DNA of 64,000 bases from Blastopirellula marina (GTDB lineage Bacteria > Planctomycetota > Planctomycetia > Pirellulales > Pirellulaceae), in assembly GCF_002967765.1 (NCBI RefSeq), contig NZ_PUHY01000015.1, positions 682,001 through 746,000 of the forward strand. The letters run 5' to 3'. Below, piece after piece: positions 56,216 to 64,000 of the stretch. Below the pieces are notes generated by a model. That model made no database searches. It saw only the letters and a list, made by a program, of their open reading frames with translations, and was not told the origin of the DNA. The stretch's first letter is position 1. Each line of letters opens with the position of its first letter. The translations under genes were made by a program, and so were the position numbers.

Positions 56216-57834
56216 GTACGTACTCGCTGTTCGGGAAAGGGGGGGCTAAGTTGACAGTCAGTTGTAGCAATACGAGTGTTCAGGAAGTAAGGGATGGTTG
56301 GCTGACTGCTCTTCCGTGGTAGGTTGCCAGTTCAGGTTGCTAACTCAATTCGCAACAATTGAAGGACTGAATAAAACTTGGATTTGGGTGGGAATAAGAG
56401 GGTATCAATTCAATTGAAATTCAAACCACCAACGTGTGAGAATATTGTCTCAGCGATGGCTTTTACCACCAGTTTTACACAGCCCGTGCTATAGACCACA
56501 GGTTAATTTAGCGGTGTCCGTTGTCAACTCAACAATAGTTCTATCGTGCAGTAGGGTAGCCGTCTATTCAGTTGCGTCGAGAATTGAGGCCGAAGCAATT
56601 CCTCTCAGCTCAGGTGTGCCTATTAGGTAATACAGTGTTGTCTAAAAGAACTGGTGCAAGTTGGAAGGGAGCGACGTGCATCGGAATCACTCTCGAAATG
56701 GCAAGGCTGTCTCGGAAGCGTTAACAGCAAATTACCGCAGTAAAATGTCTTTCCGGTCAAAGCGATCGTGTGAAGTGTTAGCGAATGACCTGATTAGCTT
56801 CCAGGTTTTGGAACGCAATCAGCGAATTCGAGATTAAGACGACGGCTTTTGTGTTGTGTCGGAAGTAGCCGAGGCGGACGCTCTTTTCACGTCGCTTGAA
56901 TCCATTATCCGTGGCGGATCCGTCTGGATTGTTATTTCTATCCCGGTATCTCTAAATTTTATCCCACCAATATCGGGGGCTGTTTGGAGTAAGTCAAATC
57001 AGAATCCGTTCATTGGTCGAGATTTTCCTCTTACGGGATTTATTCCTGGCAATTCTTGCTTGGCGCGCATACAGCGGTAAGGAGGTGTTGATTGACAACG
57101 GCGTTTAAAGTTCCGGTAATTTGCTTTGAGCGGATTGGTCAACGCGATTGCGCTTCTGAATGATGAAGCTTGTATTTTATGTGGTTAGTCTTTGACCAGC
57201 ACTGACGTCATCAACTTCAGATAACTGGTTCTTTAGGAGGGGGACGCGTATTTTTGACGAGGGGTGCCCTGATGCGCGAAATGTGTCACATTCTTGCGCT
57301 TGCAATGCAGTGTTTCTTATTTATGATGAGACGCATCGCCCCACTTTGATAGCTTCCCTGTGCCGGTCAAAGTGAGGGTGGGGGCAGTGAAAGGCCGAAA
57401 TAATCGGCCGGTGATGGGATTGTCAGTGAAGCGAAAACGGGTTAAGCCGTTGTTGCTTCCAAATTAGTGCACGTATCAAATCGGCCCATCGGTTTATTTT
57501 TGAACTGAAGACTTCGAAGAGAAGCGAATTTAAGCCAAGCCATTTTGATCAAGCAACGATGTACCGTCGGCTTTCCAGATGATTCTGAAATGGTTCACAA
57601 GGCTTTGGCTTTTCGTGGACGTTTCCTATTGACGGTGGATTTGTCACAGGTGACTTCCCGTCGGAAGCACAGTAATCGCGAGTTCATAACGCCCTTAACA
57701 TGTATGCCCCAGGTCATTCACTGCACACTTAGCTTCACTACTACCAACTGCGAAGAGCAATCGTAAAATGCGTTCGCCAAGATGAGAAACGTAGTGGACC
57801 ACCAGCCTTTGATGCGGTGTAAGTTTATTCGAAG
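56216..57834. other. 1.6 kb gene-free region between the two EPS arms
   Basis: Between the leftward ABC-glycosyltransferase operon and the rightward exosortase operon I find only short frames (60-75 residues) with low complexity or no protein character. A perfect hairpin GGCCGA-AATAA-TCGGCC is at 57393-57409. The region is richer in A/T than flanking genes. It probably holds divergent promoters and an unusually long 5' leader for the exosortase operon, or a diverged RNA gene or remnant. Confidence 0.5.
57393..57409. other. Perfect 6-bp hairpin in the exosortase leader
   Basis: GGCCGA (57393-57398), 5-base loop AATAA and TCGGCC (57404-57409), lying about 425 bases before the exosortase start. 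No T tract follows, so it is not a classic terminator. It could be part of a structured leader or a protein-binding palindrome. Confidence 0.3.
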
Positions 57835-58764
57835 ATGAAACCCCAAGTGCAAACCAACGATGATGAATTGCGCTCGCGTCACCTACCGGAGGCGTGGCAA
57901 CTAATCTTAATTGGCAGTACCGTGATCCTGCTAGTTTTGTGGTCGTACTGGCAGTCTCTGGCAATGCTGTCGCATCGGTGGTTCAATGAAGCTGACTACT
58001 CGCACGGCTTTTTCGTGCCAGTGTTTTCAATGATACTTCTTTGGTGGCGGCGAGATCTTCTCAACGTCAGCAACTCGCCACTGAGTTCCACGATTGGGGT
58101 GATTTTGATTGCGTTGGCGGCTGCGATGCGATTGACCGCAGCCTATTACCTTTACCCTCTCGTCGATCCGATTTCATTATTACCGTTGGCCGCTGGGATT
58201 GCCTTGCTGTTGGGCGGTTGGCCTGTTCTCAATTGGGCATGGCCGTCAATCTTGTTTCTCGGTTTCATGGTACCTCTGCCTGGATTCATTTCCGATGGCT
58301 TAAGCCATGAATTACAACGCATAGGCACGGTTGGAAGTGTCTATATCCTTCAGACATTCGGTGTGCCTGCTGTCGCTCAAGGAAACGTCATTTGGTTGAC
58401 GGAAGGAAAGATAGGGGTAGTCGAAGCATGTAGTGGGCTGCGAATGCTGAACGTGTTTGTAGCAATTTGTTGCGGCGGAGCGTTGCTTCTCAATCGTCCA
58501 ATCTGGGAGAAGTTACTGGTGCTGTTGAGCGCCTTGCCAATTGGGATCGCGGCTAACGTCCTGAGGATTTCCGTCACCGGGATCTTGTTTGAAACCGTAG
58601 GGGCAGAATGGGCAGAACGAGTTTTTCATGACATGGCGGGCTTGTTAATGATGCCTCTTGCGATGCTCTTTTTGGGTATTGAGATGTTTGTGCTCTCGAA
58701 ACTTCTTGTGGAGCCTTCGGAGAAGAGCGTTCTGTCTATGAACCTTGATAAGCATACGTCTTAG
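57835..58764 (+). CDS. Exosortase/archaeosortase-family transpeptidase
   Basis: 309 residues, about eight membrane helices. The three catalytic residues are in their standard places: Cys199 in 'VVEACSGLRML', Arg244 in 'NVLRISVTG' and His265 in 'VFHDMAGLL'. 'YSHGFFVPVFS' (55-65) and 'PLPGFISD' (147-154) are family loops. Exosortases cleave PEP-CTERM-type sorting tails and are thought to transfer surface proteins to a glycan or lipid anchor. Here the enzyme is encoded with EPS genes and an EpsI gene, the usual setting. No PEP-CTERM substrate was found in this window, so targets must lie elsewhere. The subfamily cannot be assigned with certainty; planctomycetes have their own xrt types. Confidence 0.93.
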   Translation: MKPQVQTNDDELRSRHLPEAWQLILIGSTVILLVLWSYWQSLAMLSHRWFNEADYSHGFFVPVFSMILLWWRRDLLNVSNSPLSSTIGVILIALAAAMRLTAAYYLYPLVDPISLLPLAAGIALLLGGWPVLNWAWPSILFLGFMVPLPGFISDGLSHELQRIGTVGSVYILQTFGVPAVAQGNVIWLTEGKIGVVEACSGLRMLNVFVAICCGGALLLNRPIWEKLLVLLSALPIGIAANVLRISVTGILFETVGAEWAERVFHDMAGLLMMPLAMLFLGIEMFVLSKLLVEPSEKSVLSMNLDKHTS

Positions 58765-58875
58765 ACGCTGACTAGCATCAAGGGACGGGCGTCAGTATTT
58801 GACATGAGCTGGGTAGATTGGAACCGAGCAGATCGTTAGTACGGATCGGCTGATTACAGAATAGAGAATTTAGGT

Positions 58876-61203
58876 ATGTCGACAGATCAAACGAGCCTTC
58901 CCGTTGAGCGAACAAATCGCGAGATTCGCTTTGATTCTCCAATCGATTTGACGCCAGGTAGCTCTAATGAATTTCCGCACATTAACGATGTGGTGGAAAT
59001 GGATGATACGGGGGGGACAGGTATCTCCCACGTGTTTCATGCTGTCAGACGACGGTGGCTCCCCGCGTTTAGCATTGGAGTGCTCTTGGCTGCAGTTGCT
59101 GCAACCTCGGTGTGGTTGCTGGATGTTCCAGAATATACCGCGAGAGCCCTACTTAGGATATCGTCACGCCATGGGACATTGTTGAAGCAAAATGGTGAGG
59201 CCAACGGCGATTTCGAGGTTTATAAACTGACGCAACGGCAATTGATCAGAGGTTCTTTCGTCATCAATGCCGCGTTGCGAGATACTGAAGTCTTACGATT
59301 GCCGATGGTCGAGCAGGAGCCTGATCCAGTTGCTTGGTTGCAGTCCGCATTGAGTGTCAACTTTCCTGATAACGCCGAAATCATGGAGGTGAGGTTGTCA
59401 GGGGAGAATTCCAAGGCAATTTCAAAGATTGTGAACGCGGTAGTTCAGGCGTACATGGATGAAGTAGTTGATGCAGAAGCTATTTCGCGAACAACCAGGC
59501 TTAGCAGTTTGGAGAGGGCCTACTCCGAAACCGAGAATGACCTACGCTCGAAGCGATCGGAGTTCCGCCGACTTGCGGACACGTTAGGGACGGGCGATAC
59601 CGCATCATTAAGTCTGGTTCAGCAGAATGCCCTCCAACAATTCGCCGCTCTACGCAGCGAGCTCACGAAAGTGCAACTTGAACTGTTAAGAGCGAGAGCA
59701 AACGTGCTTGGAATGGAGCCTCGCGAGGCGCCGGTCGAAAAAGATGCGGTTGTCGCAAAGAAGCCCGTTGTAGACGGGGACAAAGAGGCTCCCGAGGCAT
59801 CAGTAGCTAACTCAGATGAGGAATCGGAAGAAATCGACTTCGAGTTGGAACGCATCATGGCCGCTGACGAAGTCATGGTGGCATTTAAGTCGCAGATCAT
59901 GCAGCTCGAAAATGAAATCTTAGCCATCGAGCAGACAGCAGCTCCAAAAATTCAGAATCAATACGTCTCACGACTTAGAGACAAGATTTCAGAGCTGGAA
60001 GAGCAGGTCAGTCTACGAAAAGATCAACTGACTAAGGATAAAGAGCAATGGAGTGTTGCGACCCATCGAGCAGAACTTAACAAGGCGAGATCCGAAGTCG
60101 CAATTCTGGAGCAAATGGAAAAGCAACTGGATGAAAGTGTTCAGCTGTTTGAGAAAGAAGCTAAGCAATTTGGACGCTCTTCTATTGATGTTGAGATGAT
60201 GCGAACGGAAATCGATTCGCTGGAAGGAATACTTAGTCGACTAGGACACGAAATAGAGAATACAAAGATTGAACTGAAATCAGATTCACGAGTGAGTGTG
60301 CTGCAAGAAGCACAGCCACCGAAATCTAAGAATCCGCGTTCTTATGCCATGGTTGGAGTGGCGGGAGTATTCGGTTTCATGCTTCCAGTTGCCGGATTTG
60401 TGTTTTGGGATTTACGTAGCCAGCGAATTAATGTGCCTTCGGATGTCTCAGACAATTTGCGAATGAATGTATTGGGAGCAATTCCGTTGGTGCCGCAACG
60501 AGTATTGGCACAATCGCGAAAGAACTCCAAGAAGCAGCAATATTGGAAGAGCTTGATTGCCGAGTCGATCGGAGGAATCGTGGCGAGACTGTTTCGACAG
60601 TCGGGGGCTAACAAAAATCGAGTAGTCATGATTTCAAGCGCACTAGCGGGCGAGGGCAAAACAACCTTGGCCGGTCAAATCGCCTACGCACTAGCAGAAT
60701 CAGGTGCTCGAACAGTTCTTGTAGACTTTGATTTGCGACGTCCGGCCTTGGATATTTCATTCGATATTGAACTCACCCCAGGCGTAACAGAACTGCTGTC
60801 CGGGGAAGTGGAGTTCGATGACGCCATTCAGCAAACGGGCATTGGCACGCTCGACATAGTTGCAGCGGGTGACTGGGGGCACAATTCGCTGAGGGAACTT
60901 ACGAGTGACCGAATGGACTCGTTTTTCAAGTCTCTACGTTCTCAGTATGACTACGTGATCGTCGACGGGAGTCCCATCTTACCGGTCGTAGATGCTCGCT
61001 TGATTGGTCAGTACGTCGATGGGGTTGTGATGGCCGTTTTACGCGACGTCAGTCGTGGTGCCAAGGTCCAAGCGGCGCGAGACTTGTTGTCAGTATTCGG
61101 CGTTCCTTTCTTAGGTGTCGTCGTTGTCGGTACGACTCGGGAAGACGTCTACGATTACACATCCCGACGTGATCGTAAAAAGCGACTGGTTCATGTTGGG
61201 TGA
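58876..61203 (+). CDS. Wzc-like polysaccharide chain-length protein with CpsD/CapB-type ATPase
   Basis: 775 residues. First membrane helix about 63-83; a Wzz-type periplasmic domain with coiled coils (about 200-275, 330-465); second helix about 490-511; cytoplasmic BY-kinase domain with Walker A 'AGEGKTT' (591-597), Walker A' 'VLVDFDLRRP' (614-623) and 'VIVDGSP' (694-700). It probably controls EPS chain length and polymer export through ATP-dependent oligomer cycling. An acidic, Ala/Pro-rich insert at about 283-320 interrupts the coiled coil. The C-terminal tail lacks the usual tyrosine cluster: only Tyr759 and Tyr761 occur in the last 20 residues. Tyrosine autophosphorylation may thus be minimal. 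It is in the rightward EPS/exosortase set. Confidence 0.9.
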   Translation: MSTDQTSLPVERTNREIRFDSPIDLTPGSSNEFPHINDVVEMDDTGGTGISHVFHAVRRRWLPAFSIGVLLAAVAATSVWLLDVPEYTARALLRISSRHGTLLKQNGEANGDFEVYKLTQRQLIRGSFVINAALRDTEVLRLPMVEQEPDPVAWLQSALSVNFPDNAEIMEVRLSGENSKAISKIVNAVVQAYMDEVVDAEAISRTTRLSSLERAYSETENDLRSKRSEFRRLADTLGTGDTASLSLVQQNALQQFAALRSELTKVQLELLRARANVLGMEPREAPVEKDAVVAKKPVVDGDKEAPEASVANSDEESEEIDFELERIMAADEVMVAFKSQIMQLENEILAIEQTAAPKIQNQYVSRLRDKISELEEQVSLRKDQLTKDKEQWSVATHRAELNKARSEVAILEQMEKQLDESVQLFEKEAKQFGRSSIDVEMMRTEIDSLEGILSRLGHEIENTKIELKSDSRVSVLQEAQPPKSKNPRSYAMVGVAGVFGFMLPVAGFVFWDLRSQRINVPSDVSDNLRMNVLGAIPLVPQRVLAQSRKNSKKQQYWKSLIAESIGGIVARLFRQSGANKNRVVMISSALAGEGKTTLAGQIAYALAESGARTVLVDFDLRRPALDISFDIELTPGVTELLSGEVEFDDAIQQTGIGTLDIVAAGDWGHNSLRELTSDRMDSFFKSLRSQYDYVIVDGSPILPVVDARLIGQYVDGVVMAVLRDVSRGAKVQAARDLLSVFGVPFLGVVVVGTTREDVYDYTSRRDRKKRLVHVG

Positions 61204-61278
61204 TAAGAGTGTCGTTCAACACTTAGGGAATGTCGACTCGAAGGTGTAACGAGTCTTCAAAAAAGGGCAAGCGAAAAG

Positions 61279-62820
61279 ATGGTCCAGCTACTTATTTCAG
61301 GGATTGCTGCCTGCCTTCTAGGGCTGATATTGACCCGAATCGTAAGGGAAGTTGCGCCTCGATTTGGCTTAGTGGATCGGCCTGATGGGCACCGAAAATT
61401 GCATCGTCGCGCGACGGCACTGGGGGGAGGGATAGCAGTATTCCTCGCTGCTATTTCAGTTGCCGCAATTGCCTTATTCTGGACAGGTTGGTGGGAGAAT
61501 CTCTCCTTGGATCGACAACGCACGCTTATCGGGCTTGCGGGCGGGGCACTTCTCATCGTCGTGGTTGGTGCCCTAGATGATCGGTTTGGAATTCGAGGAA
61601 GACAGAAATTATTAGCTCAGTTCATCATTGCTCTCTTGCTGGTTTGGTGCGGTGTAAGCATTCAAAATATCCAAGTGTTCTCATTTCGTCTGGAATTGGG
61701 TCCTCTGAGTGTGCTCGTCACAGTTTTGTGGTTGCTTGGAGCGATTAATGCTATCAATCTCCTGGATGGAATCGATGGTTTGGCCTCAACGGTCGGAATC
61801 ATACTGTCGATGGCCATTGCCGCGATGGCACTCGTGTGTGGTCATATGGAGATCGCGCTGATTGCAATTGTCTTCGCCGGTGCCCTATTAGGATTTCTGC
61901 GTTACAACTTCCCGCCAGCGACGATTTTTCTTGGTGACGCTGGAAGTATGTTAATTGGGTTGATTGTCGGAACTCTCGCAATTGAATCGTCATTAAAAGG
62001 ACCAGGTACGGTTCTTCTTGCAGCTCCGATCGCGGTATGCACGATACCTTTTCTCGACTCTTTTGCGGCGATTCTTAGAAGGAAACTAACGGGGCGTAGT
62101 ATTTATGCAACGGACCGGGCTCATCTTCACCATCGCCTTATGGAACGGTGGAACTGTAATCGTAGAACGCTGGCATTTGTTGCTTTGTGTTGTCTGACCA
62201 CTTCTTTGGCGGGGCTGGGAAGTGTTTTACTGGGAAATGACTTTATTGCTGTCATAACGTGTGCCGCTTTGCTGGCCATTCTGGTGACGTTTAGATTGTT
62301 TGGGCATGTCGAGTTGGCTTTGGCAGCCCATCAATGTAGTGCCATTGGAAGTTCCTTGGCCACACCCTTTTGGAAGACGTCAAAGCGATCTCGCCATGGC
62401 TCGGTTCGACTGCAAGGAAATCGGAAGTGGGAGATTATCTGGGAAAGTCTTGTCGAGTGGGGAGAGAAAATGCAGGTTAGTGAGATCAAACTCGATCTAA
62501 ACTTACCGCTTGCTCACGAGGGCTACTTTGCTTCTTGGAAAAACTCGCGTCAGCTGGATAAGGATCGAGTTTGGAGGCTCACTTTGCCCCTCGTACTTTC
62601 GGGAAACTTAATCGGCTGTCTCACGATTGTCGCAGAGAGAACCGAGCAGTCTGCTACGCAGGAATTGGAGTCTCTCTATTGTGTGCTAGAACCGTTCGAA
62701 TTGAGTCTTGCTGAAATCGTTCGAGACTTAGAAAAGTCGAATGAAGAGAAGCCGAAGCCGAAAGCAAGGTTAGCTGAAGAATTGCCTACGGGGTTGGTCG
62801 TTTCGGATCATGTTACTTAA
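61279..62820 (+). CDS. WecA/MraY-type undecaprenyl-phosphate sugar-1-phosphate transferase with C-terminal extension
   Basis: 513 residues. About eleven membrane helices cover residues 1-345 with the family motifs: DD at 100-101 in 'ALDDRFGIRGRQK', 'NAINLLDGIDGLAS' (157-170), 'IFLGDAGSMLIG' (216-227) and 'HLHHRLMER' (282-290). The enzyme loads a hexosamine-1-phosphate or similar onto undecaprenyl phosphate, starting repeat-unit synthesis. The remainder (about 350-513) is a soluble extension with alternating strands and helices ('WEIIWESLVEWGEKMQV', 'VWRLTLPLVLSGNLIGCLTIVA') that I do not recognise; it may be a GAF-like or other sensory/protein-binding domain. Other WecA proteins are about 350 residues, so this is 160 residues longer. 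Confidence 0.9.
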   Translation: MVQLLISGIAACLLGLILTRIVREVAPRFGLVDRPDGHRKLHRRATALGGGIAVFLAAISVAAIALFWTGWWENLSLDRQRTLIGLAGGALLIVVVGALDDRFGIRGRQKLLAQFIIALLLVWCGVSIQNIQVFSFRLELGPLSVLVTVLWLLGAINAINLLDGIDGLASTVGIILSMAIAAMALVCGHMEIALIAIVFAGALLGFLRYNFPPATIFLGDAGSMLIGLIVGTLAIESSLKGPGTVLLAAPIAVCTIPFLDSFAAILRRKLTGRSIYATDRAHLHHRLMERWNCNRRTLAFVALCCLTTSLAGLGSVLLGNDFIAVITCAALLAILVTFRLFGHVELALAAHQCSAIGSSLATPFWKTSKRSRHGSVRLQGNRKWEIIWESLVEWGEKMQVSEIKLDLNLPLAHEGYFASWKNSRQLDKDRVWRLTLPLVLSGNLIGCLTIVAERTEQSATQELESLYCVLEPFELSLAEIVRDLEKSNEEKPKPKARLAEELPTGLVVSDHVT

Positions 62821-62870
62821 AGTATTCCAGTGGGAATTTCTTATCGCTGATGGCGACTTGGGAAAGCTAA

Positions 62871-63503
62871 ATGATAGGCAGACTTATATTCTTAATTGTT
62901 CTCGTTGTGGGAACTCAATTGATGGTGCAATGGATCGAGGCGGGAAAGCTCCAGCAGATGCCGTCAGAGGTCATTGTGAATGCGGCTGAGCTTCCAATGC
63001 AATTGGACGAATGGAATGGGGAAGAAATTGATTTAGACAAACGTACGTTCGTAAGCATCGGTGCTGACTCGGCAACCAATCGTCTTTATCACAATGATAA
63101 AGGTGACTGGGTTTCCGTTCACGTAGCCGTATGGACGGAGCAATCGAGTTGGACTCCTCATCATCCCGAAATCTGCTATCCGAGTAGCGGTTGGGAAATT
63201 AACAGTACCGACACTATTTCCCTGGAGACTGGCAACACAATTGATGCACAGCTGATGACGTGTCATCGAAGAGGTGAAGATGCGGTGACATTGTTTTGGT
63301 ACCAGACGGGCGAACTTGTGTATGTAGATCGCGACGGCGGTCGCGAAGCACACATTCAACTTCGCAATAGAGGGATTCGACCACCGCTCATCAAGATATT
63401 GTTGCAGATGTCAGGCACCGAATCGGACGTGGCGAGTATACCGCTTTCAGATATTGGCAAGAAGATTGGCGATTGGGCAAAAAACGCGTCGTCTTCGGAT
63501 TAA
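62871..63503 (+). CDS. EpsI/DUF3485 exosortase-associated protein
   Basis: 210 residues with an N-terminal membrane/signal segment (about 1-22). The family hallmark 'SWTPHHPEICYPSSGWEI' (93-110) includes Cys102 and the adjacent His/Pro residues. 'VTLFWYQTGELVYVDR' and 'HIQLRNRG' follow. EpsI-type proteins usually accompany or are fused to exosortases in EPS/PEP-CTERM loci; the exact activity is not known. It lies at the end of the rightward set 50 bases after the WecA-like gene. Together with the exosortase this confirms an exosortase-type EPS locus. Confidence 0.92.
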   Translation: MIGRLIFLIVLVVGTQLMVQWIEAGKLQQMPSEVIVNAAELPMQLDEWNGEEIDLDKRTFVSIGADSATNRLYHNDKGDWVSVHVAVWTEQSSWTPHHPEICYPSSGWEINSTDTISLETGNTIDAQLMTCHRRGEDAVTLFWYQTGELVYVDRDGGREAHIQLRNRGIRPPLIKILLQMSGTESDVASIPLSDIGKKIGDWAKNASSSD

Positions 63504-64000
63504 GTACATAGAGCATTATTGCCCTTACTGTTACTCTTTTCGATGACTACGTCTTAGTGCTGGCTAGAAATCTTCGAATTGATTTCACCACCAACTTTAT
63601 GTCGACGTACTTGTTTATTTGTGATTAAGAGCCATTCACCTGCGAGCATCAACGGTGTTTTCGAGTAGCAGGTTTAAGAAGTTTATTAAGGAGCAGATTG
63701 GATTTGCGAGCTGACGCGTGAGTTTGTGCGGGGTTACTGGTAAGAGTACTCGTCTGGTTTTGTAGACTGGAAAAGTAGGGGCGAGGTCTGTAACTAAAGC
63801 CTCAATAATCCACCTTTCCATGTTCCGGCCTAACCTGATCTCCGATTACATGCTTAAATCGGAAGTTGTAAAGAGTCGAGGCCATGGAGTCCATTACTTG
63901 ATCGAATCGTGAGTCCTATCTGACAGAATTGGAAACGTTACACATACTTAGACTGTTACTCTTACCCGAGAACCCATTACTTGGGCCATATCGTTAGTTG
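63504..64000. other. Gene-free right edge
   Basis: About 500 bases after the EpsI stop. Only a short 61-residue minus-strand frame without protein character is present. I see no terminator hairpin or RNA gene. The next gene presumably begins beyond the window. Confidence 0.35.

Noticed and set aside
56856-57080. 74-residue frame in the EPS gap
   Set aside because: No ribosome site, no domain, and composition does not match neighbouring genes.
57300-57327. TTGCAA, 16-base spacer, TATGAT promoter-like pair ahead of the exosortase
   Set aside because: Only 4 of 6 in the -35 and 508 bases from the start; chance matches of this quality are common.
1-64000. tRNA, rRNA, insertion sequence, prophage or CRISPR elements
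   Set aside because: Scanning both strands by eye gave no cloverleaf-like gene, transposase, inverted terminal repeat or repeat-spacer array; a covariance search could still find small RNAs.

Overview
The window looks like a chromosomal segment of a Planctomycetota bacterium, most likely Pirellulales (Blastopirellula/Bremerella/Rhodopirellula-like). This is inferred from families that are largely planctomycete hallmarks: secreted DUF1501, DUF1552, DUF1592/1588/1585 and DUF1549/DUF1553 proteins with CxxCH haem motifs, PVC-type dehydrogenase/haem-binding proteins, DUF1080 proteins, Tat-exported Gfo/Idh/MocA oxidoreductases, and FHA-linked Ser/Thr kinases. I saw no rRNA, tRNA, CRISPR array or intact mobile element. 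Many genes lack a clear Shine-Dalgarno, and several starts appear to be TTG or GTG.

Layout. 1-1059 (-): N-terminal 353 residues of a type I ketosynthase protein running off the left edge. 1519-4761: a metallo-beta-lactamase-fold hydrolase (-) divergent from an MMPL-type RND exporter (+). 4815-8883 (-): a three-gene phospho-signalling operon: FHA-Ser/Thr kinase with a repeated Thr motif, a membrane-anchored FHA protein with a degenerate trypsin-like domain, and a secreted helical protein. 9442-10710 (-): Tat-exported metallophosphoesterase. 10863-13334 (-): a single 823-residue polypeptide joining a Na+/Ca2+-exchanger-like antiporter to a type II NADH dehydrogenase. 13745-17876: a sugar-type operon (TIM-barrel isomerase, DUF1080, Gfo/Idh/MocA) divergent from a second DUF1080 gene.

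17913-37608 (-) is almost 20 kb of secreted planctomycete proteins: DUF1592-DUF1552-SUMF1, then DUF1549/1553-DUF1501, then a second DUF1592-DUF1552 pair, then a 1654-residue chimera (ceramidase-like, PVC dehydrogenase propeller, HEAT-like repeats, CxxCH cytochrome). A divergent XylR/AraC-type sugar-responsive regulator (37866-39071) flanks it. In each pair the haem-motif protein precedes a Tat-exported partner, which suggests extracytoplasmic redox/hydrolytic systems acting on polymers or glycans.

39244-46364: tripartite RND efflux (outer-membrane factor on the minus strand; divergent adaptor, permease and a trailing O-methyltransferase). 46389-56215 (-): an exopolysaccharide operon (ABC exporter, putative propeller, sulfotransferase, FkbM methyltransferase, FrhB-like Fe-S protein, pyruvyl transferase, two GT4 glycosyltransferases). 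After a 1.6 kb gene-free stretch, 57835-63503 (+) is a divergent exosortase/EPS arm: exosortase, Wzc-like chain-length/BY-kinase-like protein, WecA/MraY-type initiating transferase with an unusual C-terminal extension, and EpsI. Together these two arms probably build, modify (sulfate, pyruvate, methyl) and export a surface polysaccharide.
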